Source: JAGNKE01 sp965230245
GTDB taxonomy: Bacteria > Pseudomonadota > Alphaproteobacteria > Micavibrionales > Micavibrionaceae
DNA length: 64,000 bases
Assembly: GCA_965230245.1 (NCBI GenBank)
Contig: OZ246000.1
Coordinates: 1,984,001 to 2,048,000, forward strand
Direction: 5' to 3'
In this document: one piece after another, positions 26,408-34,160 of the stretch
How positions within the stretch are numbered: the first letter of the stretch is position 1
Layout of the letters: each line of letters opens with the position of its first letter
The notes under the pieces: generated by a model
What the model saw: the letters and a program-made list of their open reading frames with translations, nothing else
The model's database searches: none
Told to the model about the DNA's origin: nothing
Program-made: the position numbers and the translations under genes

Positions 26408-27661
26408 TTATTCTTCCATTTCTTTCAAGGTCTTGCCGATAATCTCCAGCGCTTCCTTGGCTTCCTTCTCACTCACAATCAAAGGAGGGGTCAGACGCAG
26501 CGTATTCTTGCCCGCCTTCGTCGCCATCAGCCCGTTTTTCTGGAGCGCCTTGAGCAAATCACCCGTTTTCGTGGTCGTATCAACCCCGATCATCAGACCC
26601 TTGCCCTTAATCTCGGTAATTTTGTTCGACTCGCGCTTGATCGCATTCAGCCCGTCAAACATCACGGAAGAAACTTTCTGCACCTGCTCCATGAAACCGT
26701 CTTTGAGCATCTCCTTCATCACCGTCGCCGCCACCGCGCAGGCGAGGGGGTTCCCGCCGTATGTCGTGCCGTGCGTGCCGACAACGATGGCCTTCCCGAA
26801 TTTCTCCTTCGCGCCCATCGCACCGACGGGGAAACCGCCGCCCATGCCTTTCGCCCATGCCGCAATATCCGGCTCGATCACCCGCAGGTTTTCCTCGACG
26901 ATATCGCCGCCATCCACGCAATCGGGGCAGCATTGAAACGCTTCATAGGCATTGAAATACCCCAGACGCCCGAACCCCGCCTGTACCTCGTCAAAGATCA
27001 GGCAGATATTCTCCTCATCACATAATTTGCGTAATCCCATCAGGAATTTCGGATCGGCAGGTGTCAAACCGCCTTCGCCCTGAACCGGCTCAACGATAAT
27101 GGCCGCCGTGTTCTTGTTCACCAGCTTTTTAACCGACTCCAGATCGTTGAACGTCGCAAAATGAATGCCTTCGATATACGGGCCGAAAAACGGCTGCACA
27201 TGCCGCTTCTCCGTCACACTTGCCGAGCCGTAGGTTCGCCCGTGAAAGGAGTTGTGAAACGCGATAATCTCGTTACATTGCGGGCCTTTTTCATCATACG
27301 CCCATTTGCGCGCGCATTTCAGGGACGCCTCAACGCTCTCCGTTCCGCTATTCGAAAAATACACCAGATCGAAACAGCTGTTCTCGATAATGATCTCGGC
27401 CGCTTCCAGCTTTTCCTTTGTCGCATAAGACGCCTGACACGCCATCAGCCGCGCCGATTGCTTCTGAATCGTTTGCAGCATTGCGGGATTGGCATGACCG
27501 AGGGAAGCCACTGCAATCCCCGCCGCGAAGTCCAGATACTTGCGCCCCTCGGTATCATACGCATAACACCCGTCACCGTGATCCATTACCACAGGCTGCG
27601 CCGCGTATGTACTGACCAGCAAGCTTTCGGTCTTCTTGATAATATCTTGTGCTGTTGTCAT
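26408..27661 (-). CDS. argD: Acetylornithine aminotransferase family protein (ArgD) with a cysteine-bearing insert
   Basis: PLP-dependent class III aminotransferase making N-acetylornithine. 417 residues, about 20 more than usual. Expected motifs: N-S-G-T-E-S (phosphate cup), H-N-S-F-H-G-R near 141, D-E-V-Q-A-G-F-G-R near 221, and the PLP lysine in A-W-A-K-G-M-G-G-G-F-P. Between G-R-L-G-Y-F and P-D-I lies an extra segment with C-C-P-D-C, possibly a metal or redox site; related omega-transaminases lack it. Its start overlaps the preceding DUF805 gene by 4 bp. Confidence 0.9.
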   Translation of the reverse strand: MTTAQDIIKKTESLLVSTYAAQPVVMDHGDGCYAYDTEGRKYLDFAAGIAVASLGHANPAMLQTIQKQSARLMACQASYATKEKLEAAEIIIENSCFDLVYFSNSGTESVEASLKCARKWAYDEKGPQCNEIIAFHNSFHGRTYGSASVTEKRHVQPFFGPYIEGIHFATFNDLESVKKLVNKNTAAIIVEPVQGEGGLTPADPKFLMGLRKLCDEENICLIFDEVQAGFGRLGYFNAYEAFQCCPDCVDGGDIVEENLRVIEPDIAAWAKGMGGGFPVGAMGAKEKFGKAIVVGTHGTTYGGNPLACAVAATVMKEMLKDGFMEQVQKVSSVMFDGLNAIKRESNKITEIKGKGLMIGVDTTTKTGDLLKALQKNGLMATKAGKNTLRLTPPLIVSEKEAKEALEIIGKTLKEMEE

Positions 27662-28314
27662 TTCGATCTTCCTTTAAATTCTACATATTCCGTTACAGTA
27701 ACGTCCTCATCGTCAGAACTTAGACGAATGTCTCTATCCGTTAAAGATTTTCCAAACTTAGCTTCATGCGCTTCATATGCTTTCTGCTCTTTATCTTTAT
27801 AGCCTTGAATCAAGTCTTTCGGATAGGTTGCGGTGACCATAGTTCTAAAATTTAGACCAATTGGAGGATATCCATACTGGTTTGGGTCTTTATCACCAGG
27901 ACGTAACAGATAAATCAGGGAAAAAAGCGCAATCGCAATTATGACATAAGGGGCAACTGAACCCGGTAATGTGAACGCATAATACACAACAAGTGTGATT
28001 GAAAAAAGAGGAGGGATTAAGACAGTCAGGACTTTAAAAGCAGTACCAAACAAAAATATATAAGCAAGAATAGTTGAGCCTACATCTCTGCACCGTCTGA
28101 ACAGGGCAAGATAAAAAAAGTAATATGCAGCGATGGTAAGCGGCAGAGCCGGTGTCAGGAAGAATTTCAAAGGAAAGCCGGGATCAAACATGCCCTTATT
28201 ATTCGGAAAGACCATATGACCGACACCTGTCAGGCCTATATAAATCCCAAACAGAACAAGGAACTGCATCCTGTTTGCCCGCCCAACCCTGATATCCAGC
28301 AAACGCCAGTTCAT
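27658..28314 (-). CDS. DUF805-like membrane protein (second copy)
   Basis: 218 residues with about four membrane helices (roughly 20-38, 50-70, 80-112, 115-135) and a charged C-terminal cytoplasmic tail. It starts M-N-W-R-L-L-D-I-R, identical to its upstream neighbour, and has the R-R-C-R-D-V-G motif typical of DUF805 after the second helix. It overlaps the neighbour and argD by 4 bp on each side, so all three are translationally coupled. Function unknown; the position inside an arginine operon is unusual. Confidence 0.75.
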   Translation of the reverse strand: MNWRLLDIRVGRANRMQFLVLFGIYIGLTGVGHMVFPNNKGMFDPGFPLKFFLTPALPLTIAAYYFFYLALFRRCRDVGSTILAYIFLFGTAFKVLTVLIPPLFSITLVVYYAFTLPGSVAPYVIIAIALFSLIYLLRPGDKDPNQYGYPPIGLNFRTMVTATYPKDLIQGYKDKEQKAYEAHEAKFGKSLTDRDIRLSSDDEDVTVTEYVEFKGRSK

Positions 28315-28850
28315 GTCTTTCTGCCTTTAAAGTCTGGTGTACTGATTAAGTCCATATTTTCTATCGTATTTTTCGCGGGCATATCATGTGAATTGCTTTC
28401 TTTGTGTGGGCGTCCTTCTCCGGGAAAGAAAACCAAAAAGGTCACATACACAAAATAAAACCACACGTAGTTCGTTAAAAAGAACCACCAACCCGTCAAA
28501 TTCCACATGGCATCAGGGTCGCCATTCATCGCATTACTGTCGGCATCATAGAGTTTGAATTCCACAATCAACATGAAAACACTGTAGAGTATACCCATGG
28601 CGGAAAGCTTAGCACTTAACCCGATATCACGCAGCCGCCGAACCTCGATCAGAGTTTTGAAATACAAAAAAACAACACTGACCAAACCATACAAAACAAA
28701 CGCATGCGGCGGCTCTCCGACGATCAGTAAATAGTTCATTCCCAGAATCAACATAACCGCCCAAAACCCGACCCATAGCCCGACATACAGCAAGGCAAAG
28801 TTCACTTGCCCCAAAGTTCCATGCCGTATATCCAGCAACCGCCAGTTCAC
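28311..28850 (-). CDS. DUF805-like membrane protein (first copy)
   Basis: 179 residues, paralogue of the next gene. It shares the M-N-W-R-L-L-D-I-R start and R-R-L-R-D-I-G motif, and has about four membrane helices (roughly 17-37, 45-65, 85-102, 122-142). It starts 1 nt after the argB stop and overlaps the second copy by 4 bp. The pair looks like a tandem duplication that diverged in the tail. It could form a small membrane pore or anchor, but nothing in the sequence proves a transport role. Confidence 0.75.
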   Translation of the reverse strand: MNWRLLDIRHGTLGQVNFALLYVGLWVGFWAVMLILGMNYLLIVGEPPHAFVLYGLVSVVFLYFKTLIEVRRLRDIGLSAKLSAMGILYSVFMLIVEFKLYDADSNAMNGDPDAMWNLTGWWFFLTNYVWFYFVYVTFLVFFPGEGRPHKESNSHDMPAKNTIENMDLISTPDFKGRKT

Positions 28851-28851
28851 G

Positions 28852-29763
28852 TCACCGCGCCCCCTCGATCATTTTCTGAACCTCGACCTCGTTCATATAA
28901 TTGTCGCGCTCGTCCTCCATCAGAACCATCGTCCCCGGACTAACCGACTCATAAATCTCCTTATACAGCGCATCCTCGCGCAGCCCGTTCAATAAATGTA
29001 TACGTTTCACACCCGCCTCGAGCGCACGCAAACAGGATTCCATCTTCACCTTCATACCGTCTGTCACAGTGCCGTCGGCGATGTACTCCGGAATTTGCTG
29101 GGAGGTAATCATAAACGCGGTCTCACCGTTGACCTCAACCCCGTCAACATCACTCAGGAAGATCAGCTTATGCGCCTTCGTCCCTATCGCAATCTCCGTC
29201 GCAATCGTATCCGCATTGATGTTGACCAGATGCCCCTCATCACACATCGTCAGACAAGGGCAGGCGATAAAGTTCGTGCTTTTGAGCAGTCTGGCAACAG
29301 GGCGGCTATAGACGTCCTTGATATCGCCGACAAACCCGTAATCAATCGGCTTCTTCGGGCGCAGCACAACCTTCATCCAGTTCGACGGCACAGCATTCAG
29401 CGACAACCCGTTCAGGTCGTTTCTGTGCATACTCTCATAAATCCGAAGCGATAACTCACCGCCGACAATCTGCTTGATCACCTGCAGAGTCTTGGCATCC
29501 GTCACGCGCCGCCCGTCCTTGCGCTTGCCGTCAATCCCGCGCGCATCGACTTCCTTATCTATCAATCCGCCATGCCCGTAGATCAGAACAACCTTGATCC
29601 CGTGAACAGTCAACTCCTTGATATTCGCAATCAGATTATCAAGTGCCTTTTTGTCTTCCGCCACTTTACCGCTGGCCTTGATCACGAACAGGTTGTCGCG
29701 GAATTTATTGTCGTAAAACGCGTTGATAAAGAATTCCGGTAATTTTTTTTGCGTCTTGGGCAT
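28852..29763 (-). CDS. argB: Acetylglutamate kinase-like protein (ArgB), divergent
   Basis: Amino-acid-kinase fold, expected to phosphorylate N-acetylglutamate. 303 residues. N-terminal motif K-A-S-G-K replaces the usual K-x-G-G, and Y-G-H-G-G-L-I-D replaces H-G-G-G-P. Other parts match well: G-R-R-V-T-D near 95, G-F-V-G-D-I, N-I-N-A-D-T near 190, L-S-D-V-D-G-V, and the C-terminal D-G-M-K-V-K-M-E-S-C-L-R-A-L. It lies 14 bp after argC. Operon context supports ArgB; a relative with a different acyl-amino-acid substrate is possible. Confidence 0.85.
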   Translation of the reverse strand: MPKTQKKLPEFFINAFYDNKFRDNLFVIKASGKVAEDKKALDNLIANIKELTVHGIKVVLIYGHGGLIDKEVDARGIDGKRKDGRRVTDAKTLQVIKQIVGGELSLRIYESMHRNDLNGLSLNAVPSNWMKVVLRPKKPIDYGFVGDIKDVYSRPVARLLKSTNFIACPCLTMCDEGHLVNINADTIATEIAIGTKAHKLIFLSDVDGVEVNGETAFMITSQQIPEYIADGTVTDGMKVKMESCLRALEAGVKRIHLLNGLREDALYKEIYESVSPGTMVLMEDERDNYMNEVEVQKMIEGAR

Positions 29764-29777
29764 ATCAAAGTCTCTCC

Positions 29778-30776
29778 TTACGGATATACAGGTGTTAGTA
29801 GGCTCAGGCCGAGTGTCTCTTCAAGGCCGAACATCAAATTCATATTCTGTACGGCGCATCCCGCCGCACCCTTCACAAGGTTATCAAGTGTGCCTTGCGC
29901 AATAAACGTGTTGTCATCAACCTTTGTGTAGGCCAGATCACAGAAGTTCGATCCGACAATATCCGCCATCTCGATCTTGGACTTAACCCGCACAAACGGC
30001 GCATCCGCGTATATCTCGCTCGAACACGTACTCGGAGTAGAGGAGGTACGGATAAACGCACTCGCAAAAATTCCCCGCACGAACGGCCCCGATGTCGGCA
30101 CGAAATTCAACTGCTCGGTTTTGATCTGCGCGGTACGAAGTATTTCGGGAATATGCCTGTGCAAATTAATATTATAACTCTTCATATTATGGCTTCTGAC
30201 CGGATGGTGCGTCCCCTCGGACGGAGTTTTCCCCGAACCGCTGGAGCCTGTCACCGCCATGATATCCGCACTCTCGATCACCCCCGCAAAGGGATACAGC
30301 ATCAACTGCGCCAGTAGGGCAAAACATCCCGGATTGGCTACCGTATCCGCGGCCTTGATCTGCTCCTTATAAAATTCAGGCGCGCCGTAAACGACGTCCT
30401 TAAGCAAATCCGCATGGTTATGCGGCGTCGCGTAGTATTTCTCGTACGTCTCCACATCATCCAAACGAAAATCAGCAGACATATCGATAATCTTGGTCTT
30501 GCCGTGCATCGCGGCTACCGTGTCCTGCGCGGTTTTATGGGGCAGAGCAAGGAAAACAACATCGCTCTTTTCCGCAACCTTATTGTGATCGGTATTCGTA
30601 ATCTTCAAATCCTGATGCGCCAGATGCGGATACACATCTCCGATCTGTGTGTCTTCATGCTGCCGTGATGTCAGATACGCAATATCCACCGACGGATGCG
30701 CATTCAGCATCCGCAAAATCTCCAGACCCGTATAGCCCGTTACGCCGATAATGGAAGCTTGTAGTCTTTTAGCCAT
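29778..30776 (-). CDS. argC: N-acetyl-gamma-glutamyl-phosphate reductase
   Basis: NADPH-dependent reduction of acetylglutamyl phosphate to the semialdehyde. About 332 residues from ATG 30774-30776, preceded by GGTGAT; a GTG eight codons upstream is the alternative. N-terminal G-V-T-G-Y-T-G-L-E-I-L-R is the dinucleotide fold. The catalytic Cys is in A-N-P-G-C-F near residue 150. S-G-S-G and the H-R-H-x-P-E-I segment near 215 follow. It overlaps the end of the P-loop gene by 37 bp and precedes argB. Confidence 0.94.
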   Translation of the reverse strand: MAKRLQASIIGVTGYTGLEILRMLNAHPSVDIAYLTSRQHEDTQIGDVYPHLAHQDLKITNTDHNKVAEKSDVVFLALPHKTAQDTVAAMHGKTKIIDMSADFRLDDVETYEKYYATPHNHADLLKDVVYGAPEFYKEQIKAADTVANPGCFALLAQLMLYPFAGVIESADIMAVTGSSGSGKTPSEGTHHPVRSHNMKSYNINLHRHIPEILRTAQIKTEQLNFVPTSGPFVRGIFASAFIRTSSTPSTCSSEIYADAPFVRVKSKIEMADIVGSNFCDLAYTKVDDNTFIAQGTLDNLVKGAAGCAVQNMNLMFGLEETLGLSLLTPVYP

Positions 30777-31810
30777 CTTGATATCACCAAATCTATCCAC
30801 TCGCTGGTGGGGTTAAAGGCGTTGTATGTCATCACGCCCAGCTCTTCTTTCAAAATATTCTTACCGACATTATTGTCCGTGACAGGGCCGCTGATCACAT
30901 CCACGGGGATACCGATCTGCGCGCATGTCCGCGCAAGGCCGATCGCGCCAACAGGATCACTCGCGCAGCCGATATGCAGCCGCACATTGTTCTGGATTTC
31001 AGGCATCTGCAAAACCGCATTCACACCGTACCGCCCCATAAGCCCGTCACCGAATTCGATCATAATCGCATCGGGCTCATCCTGACTTAAATAATCCAGC
31101 GCGCCCCGTACCACATCGGCCATAACCGCATCGTCTATATTCGCGGTTGAGGTAATCCCCGCATCCACGAACGAAACGGAGTTATAAACGCCGTAATCCT
31201 GCATCTTGTAGATATCGCGCATCGCCGCAACACCCGTTAATTTCGTGCCTGCGAGCTTCATTCCCATCCGCGTCAGGGTTTTCACGACCTCAATCGCAAC
31301 GGTTGTCTTACCGCTGTCCATACTCGTCCCTGTCGTGATAATCAGGGGAATATCACTCGTCATCTTTTTCTTCGGCTCGAAAATCATCTTCTGATTGATG
31401 TTGAGTTGCTTGCCCTTTCTGGCAATTCCGCCAAGCACCCGAATACGCATCGGCTCTCCGACTTCCTTCACATTCGCGCTCAAACATTCACCTGCAACAC
31501 CGCCGAAATTCAGCAAGTGAATAACATCTCCGACCTTCAAACTGTTTGGTAACCGCCCGACAAAGCCTTTAAGCGCCATCCTCTGCCCCAGAGCCACGGC
31601 AATAATGTCGCCTTTCTTGAGCTTGGACATCCGTCCTGACGGCAGCTCCAACTCGTTGTAAACCGACTTGTCATCAAGAATTTCCACGGCCAGAACCGTT
31701 CCCATTTCACAGGATAACGCCATCCCCGGCTTGTCCAGAAGGCTCTCGACATGCTTGAGTTGAAGGTTCTTCGTCACCGAACTGATTTTATCTATCGCAA
31801 TCTTGCCCAT
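30740..31810 (-). CDS. P-loop protein, DUF1611-like, first gene of the arg operon
   Basis: 356 residues, not a known arginine enzyme. The N-terminal 140 residues look beta-rich, with two barrel-like repeats around G-x-x-I-A-V-A-L-G and G-D-V-I-H-L-L. Then comes a Walker A G-T-S-M-D-S-G-K-T-T at 161-170, and F-V-D-A-G and I-M-I-E-F-G-D-G strands that could carry Walker B and catalytic acid residues. The layout recalls DUF1611/MobB-like nucleotide-binding proteins. It follows a leader with an Arg-codon peptide and overlaps argC, so it should be co-regulated with arginine synthesis. Function unknown; a regulator, ligase or kinase is possible. Confidence 0.75.
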   Translation of the reverse strand: MGKIAIDKISSVTKNLQLKHVESLLDKPGMALSCEMGTVLAVEILDDKSVYNELELPSGRMSKLKKGDIIAVALGQRMALKGFVGRLPNSLKVGDVIHLLNFGGVAGECLSANVKEVGEPMRIRVLGGIARKGKQLNINQKMIFEPKKKMTSDIPLIITTGTSMDSGKTTVAIEVVKTLTRMGMKLAGTKLTGVAAMRDIYKMQDYGVYNSVSFVDAGITSTANIDDAVMADVVRGALDYLSQDEPDAIMIEFGDGLMGRYGVNAVLQMPEIQNNVRLHIGCASDPVGAIGLARTCAQIGIPVDVISGPVTDNNVGKNILKEELGVMTYNAFNPTSEWIDLVISRWLKDYKLPLSA

Positions 31811-31999
31811 AATGTGTGGTCTCTTTTATTTTTTTGTTGTTTTACAAATTCTTGTCTTGTTTTTCTCTTGCTCCGGCTACGGGTTTTCACCATGCCCAAA
31901 AACAGCGCTTGCTGCAACGTGTTTGTGACACATATTTCCTGCAAAGCACCTGTAAAGGCTAATATTTTTGTGAAAATCGTTTTGCTGAAAATGCAAGGC

Positions 32000-32032
32000 A
32001 AAAGGCCCCGGCCACATGTTATGCGCGGGGTC
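32000..32032 (-). terminator. Attenuator-like hairpin overlapping the Arg-codon leader ORF
   Basis: On the minus strand GACCCCG (32026-32032) pairs with CGGGGCC (32004-32010), seven pairs with one G-U, over a 15-nt loop, then TTTT (32000-32003). The 5' arm begins inside the third CGA codon of the leader peptide and the stop codon is in the loop. A ribosome paused on the Arg codons would therefore cover the 5' arm and block the hairpin. Confidence 0.5.
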
Positions 32033-32069
32033 GTCGTCGAAGCTGTGCTTGTGTTTGCTTTTTCATCAT
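32019..32069 (-). CDS. Putative arginine leader peptide (16 aa)
   Basis: Short ORF with sequence M-M-K-K-Q-T-Q-A-Q-L-R-R-R-P-R-A. The arginine run is coded CGA-CGA-CGA-CCC-CGC, so four of five codons are arginine and three are the slow CGA. It lies about 210 nt ahead of the first gene of the argCBDF operon and overlaps a terminator-like hairpin. No clear ribosome site precedes the tandem ATG. A TTGACA element starts 31 nt upstream, so a leaderless start is possible. The layout is that of ribosome-mediated attenuation; it is unproven. Confidence 0.5.
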   Translation of the reverse strand: MMKKQTQAQLRRRPRA

Positions 32070-32173
32070 GCGCAATCAAAACCACATTTCATAATGACAT
32101 GTCAAGAAGAACTGTTTATCTGTAGAATATTATCAATCATAAAATTTGCTTCAAAAGTAAATGGGGAGACATC

Positions 32174-32941
32174 GTGAGCGACATCTGGGGACATTTTTTC
32201 GCAAGTATGGGCGACCATCAGGCATCTATTGTATTTGATGACGGAATAGCAAACGAAATAAATCAAATCGACATGAGTTTGGCACTCAGGATAAGGGTTA
32301 TTCTCAATTCTACGGATGAGAATGGAATGCCGACAACGGAAGAAGGACAAAAACTCGCCGCACTAGATGAAAGAATTGATGATCTGATCAAGAACGCAGA
32401 AGGAATCTATCTGGGGCGCGTCACAAGCAATAAAACACGCTGGGTCATGGCGTTGGTAAAAGAGGATAGCGAGGAATTGGTAAAAGACCTTGTTAGTGTC
32501 GCAGAAGAGGAAGGCTATCAAGCAGAAATCTATCTCGACGAGGACCCGAACAAAGATGTCTATTGGCAAGATTTATACCCGACCGAAGATGATCGTCGCG
32601 TCATGCTGGATATGGCTGTTCTAAATACGCTACTGGAAAGTGGAGATAATCAGGAAGCATCCAGAAACGTAGATCACTGGTGCTATTTTCCCTCCGATGA
32701 GGATGCGAACAGATTCTCGGCATGGCTGAAGACAGCGGGCTTCGCAAATGTCGTAATCACTGAGCAAAAAGATGAGAACGCGCAAGACAAAGAGTGGTGC
32801 GTCACGTTTTCCCACACCGGTACAATGTTTTTAGCTGACATAACAGACCACACTCTTAAAATCTCAAGAGAGATAGCATCGTATAACGGCTGTTACGATG
32901 GCTGGGAAACGCAAATCATCGAGAAAAGCCAGTCGAACTAG
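32174..32941 (+). CDS. DUF695 / RraB-like two-domain protein
   Basis: 255 residues starting at GTG 32174, supported by GGGGAG 5 nt upstream. The N-terminal half (about 1-140) fits DUF695 (D-x-G-I, W-V-M-A-L-V-K-E, Y-x-D-E-D-P). The C-terminal half (about 165-250) fits RraB, the ribonuclease E inhibitor family: H-W-C-Y-F-P-S, an F-x-x-W-L-K-x-x-G-F helix, then Y-N-G-C-Y-D-G-W-E-T. This pairing of domains is known in proteobacteria. A role in RNA turnover control is inferred from the RraB name only. Divergent from the arginine operon leader; convergent with the M20 gene. Confidence 0.75.
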   Translation: MSDIWGHFFASMGDHQASIVFDDGIANEINQIDMSLALRIRVILNSTDENGMPTTEEGQKLAALDERIDDLIKNAEGIYLGRVTSNKTRWVMALVKEDSEELVKDLVSVAEEEGYQAEIYLDEDPNKDVYWQDLYPTEDDRRVMLDMAVLNTLLESGDNQEASRNVDHWCYFPSDEDANRFSAWLKTAGFANVVITEQKDENAQDKEWCVTFSHTGTMFLADITDHTLKISREIASYNGCYDGWETQIIEKSQSN

Positions 32942-32956
32942 CGAAAAGGCAGGGCG

Positions 32957-34150
32957 TTATTTCAGAGGTAAAGACTCCTCAACCAGCTTTACCCAGTATT
33001 CCACTCCGATAGGAATAAGCGCATCGTTGAAGTCGTATTGCGGATTGTGTAACCCGTGATTACAGGGGCTGGTCGCGTCATCCGGCATACCCTGACCGAA
33101 CTTGATATATGCGCCTGTGCAGGCCTTAAGCATCGAACCGAAATCCTCGCCCCCCATGGATGGCGGCGCATTCGTATTAACAGCCTCTTTCCCCAGAATA
33201 CCCGAAGCCACATCCGCACAAAACTGCGCATGATCGGGATCGTTGATCGTTGAGTCCGTCATGCGTTTATAAGTCGTTTCTACCTGCGCACCGAAACCGG
33301 ATGTAATCCCTTCGGCAATCTCACGTGTCCGTTTTTCGATTTTTGTGCGCACATCATCAGAATATGTTCTCACCGTTCCATTAAAGGTAACGCTGTAGGG
33401 TGTCACATTAAACGCCCCCGTACCGCCGTTGATATTGGTAACACTCAAAACCGCTGGCTCGAACGGATCTTTCCAGCGGCTGATGACGGTTTGCAGCGTC
33501 GCAATAATCTCTGCCGCTATCACAATCGGATCAATAGTGGTATGCGGTTTCGAGGCGTGGCCGCCGCGCCCTTTGATCTTGATCTCGAAAAAATCAACAT
33601 TCGCCATCGCAGGTCCCAAATTAACTTCAACCTTGCCGAGCGGCGCGTACGGCCAGTTGTGCAGCCCATAGACCGCCGTACAAGGGTAACGCTCAAACAG
33701 CCCCTCATTGATCATGGCTTTCGCGCCTTCGCCGCTTTCCTCTGCCGGCTGGAAAATGAAATGAACCTTGCCGTCAAAATCGCGGTTCTCCTTTAGGTAC
33801 TTCGCTGCGCCAAGCAGCATAATCGTATGCCCGTCATGCCCGCATCCGTGCATCTTCCCCGGAATACGAGACATCCATTCCTTCTCGCCTTCTTCCTGAA
33901 TATCCAGCGCATCCATATCCGCACGAAGGCCGATGACCTTGCCCGAAGTATTTTTATTCCCCTCGATAGTTGCAACGATCCCCGTCTGGCCAAGGCCGCG
34001 CTCGTATGGGACATCCCATTCCATCAGCTTCTCGGATACAAGATTGGCCGCAAACACTTCTTCAAAAGACGTTTGCGGGTTTTGGTGAAGCTGACGCCTG
34101 TATTCGGTCAACTCCTCCTTCATAATCTCGATAGAATTTCTCACCGGCAT
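32957..34150 (-). CDS. M20 family amidohydrolase (hippurate/N-acyl-amino-acid hydrolase type)
   Basis: Zinc-dependent peptidase-fold enzyme releasing amino acids from N-acyl derivatives. 397 residues. Metal-site motifs: R-A-D-M-D-A-L near 75, H-x-C-G-H-D-G-H near 107, P-A-E-E-S-G-E-G-A near 141, and a C-terminal M-G-G-E-D-F near 335; the lid dimerisation domain lies between. This is the HipO/AbgB-like branch rather than classical ArgE. As the only deacylase in the window it might deacetylate acetylornithine, which the neighbourhood suggests but does not prove. It lies 10 bp after yejE. Confidence 0.9.
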   Translation of the reverse strand: MPVRNSIEIMKEELTEYRRQLHQNPQTSFEEVFAANLVSEKLMEWDVPYERGLGQTGIVATIEGNKNTSGKVIGLRADMDALDIQEEGEKEWMSRIPGKMHGCGHDGHTIMLLGAAKYLKENRDFDGKVHFIFQPAEESGEGAKAMINEGLFERYPCTAVYGLHNWPYAPLGKVEVNLGPAMANVDFFEIKIKGRGGHASKPHTTIDPIVIAAEIIATLQTVISRWKDPFEPAVLSVTNINGGTGAFNVTPYSVTFNGTVRTYSDDVRTKIEKRTREIAEGITSGFGAQVETTYKRMTDSTINDPDHAQFCADVASGILGKEAVNTNAPPSMGGEDFGSMLKACTGAYIKFGQGMPDDATSPCNHGLHNPQYDFNDALIPIGVEYWVKLVEESLPLK

Positions 34151-34160
34151 AGTACTTAAC

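Larger units (their letters stand above)
31811..32173 (-). promoter_or_regulatory. Leader and promoter region of the arginine operon
   Basis: 360 bp without a protein gene of normal size. Read on the minus strand it holds a consensus -35-like TTGACA (32100-32105), a 16-codon ORF ending in an arginine run, an overlapping GC-rich hairpin with a short T-run, a weaker hairpin CAGC/GCTG with five T (31898-31914), and a T/A-rich stretch up to the first operon gene. The opposite side carries the GGGGAG ribosome site for the plus-strand gene at 32174. Confidence 0.5.

Noticed and set aside
31792..32085. 97-codon minus-strand ORF across the arg leader
   Set aside because: GTG start without ribosome site, overlaps the first operon gene, and the 16-codon Arg-rich frame explains the region better.
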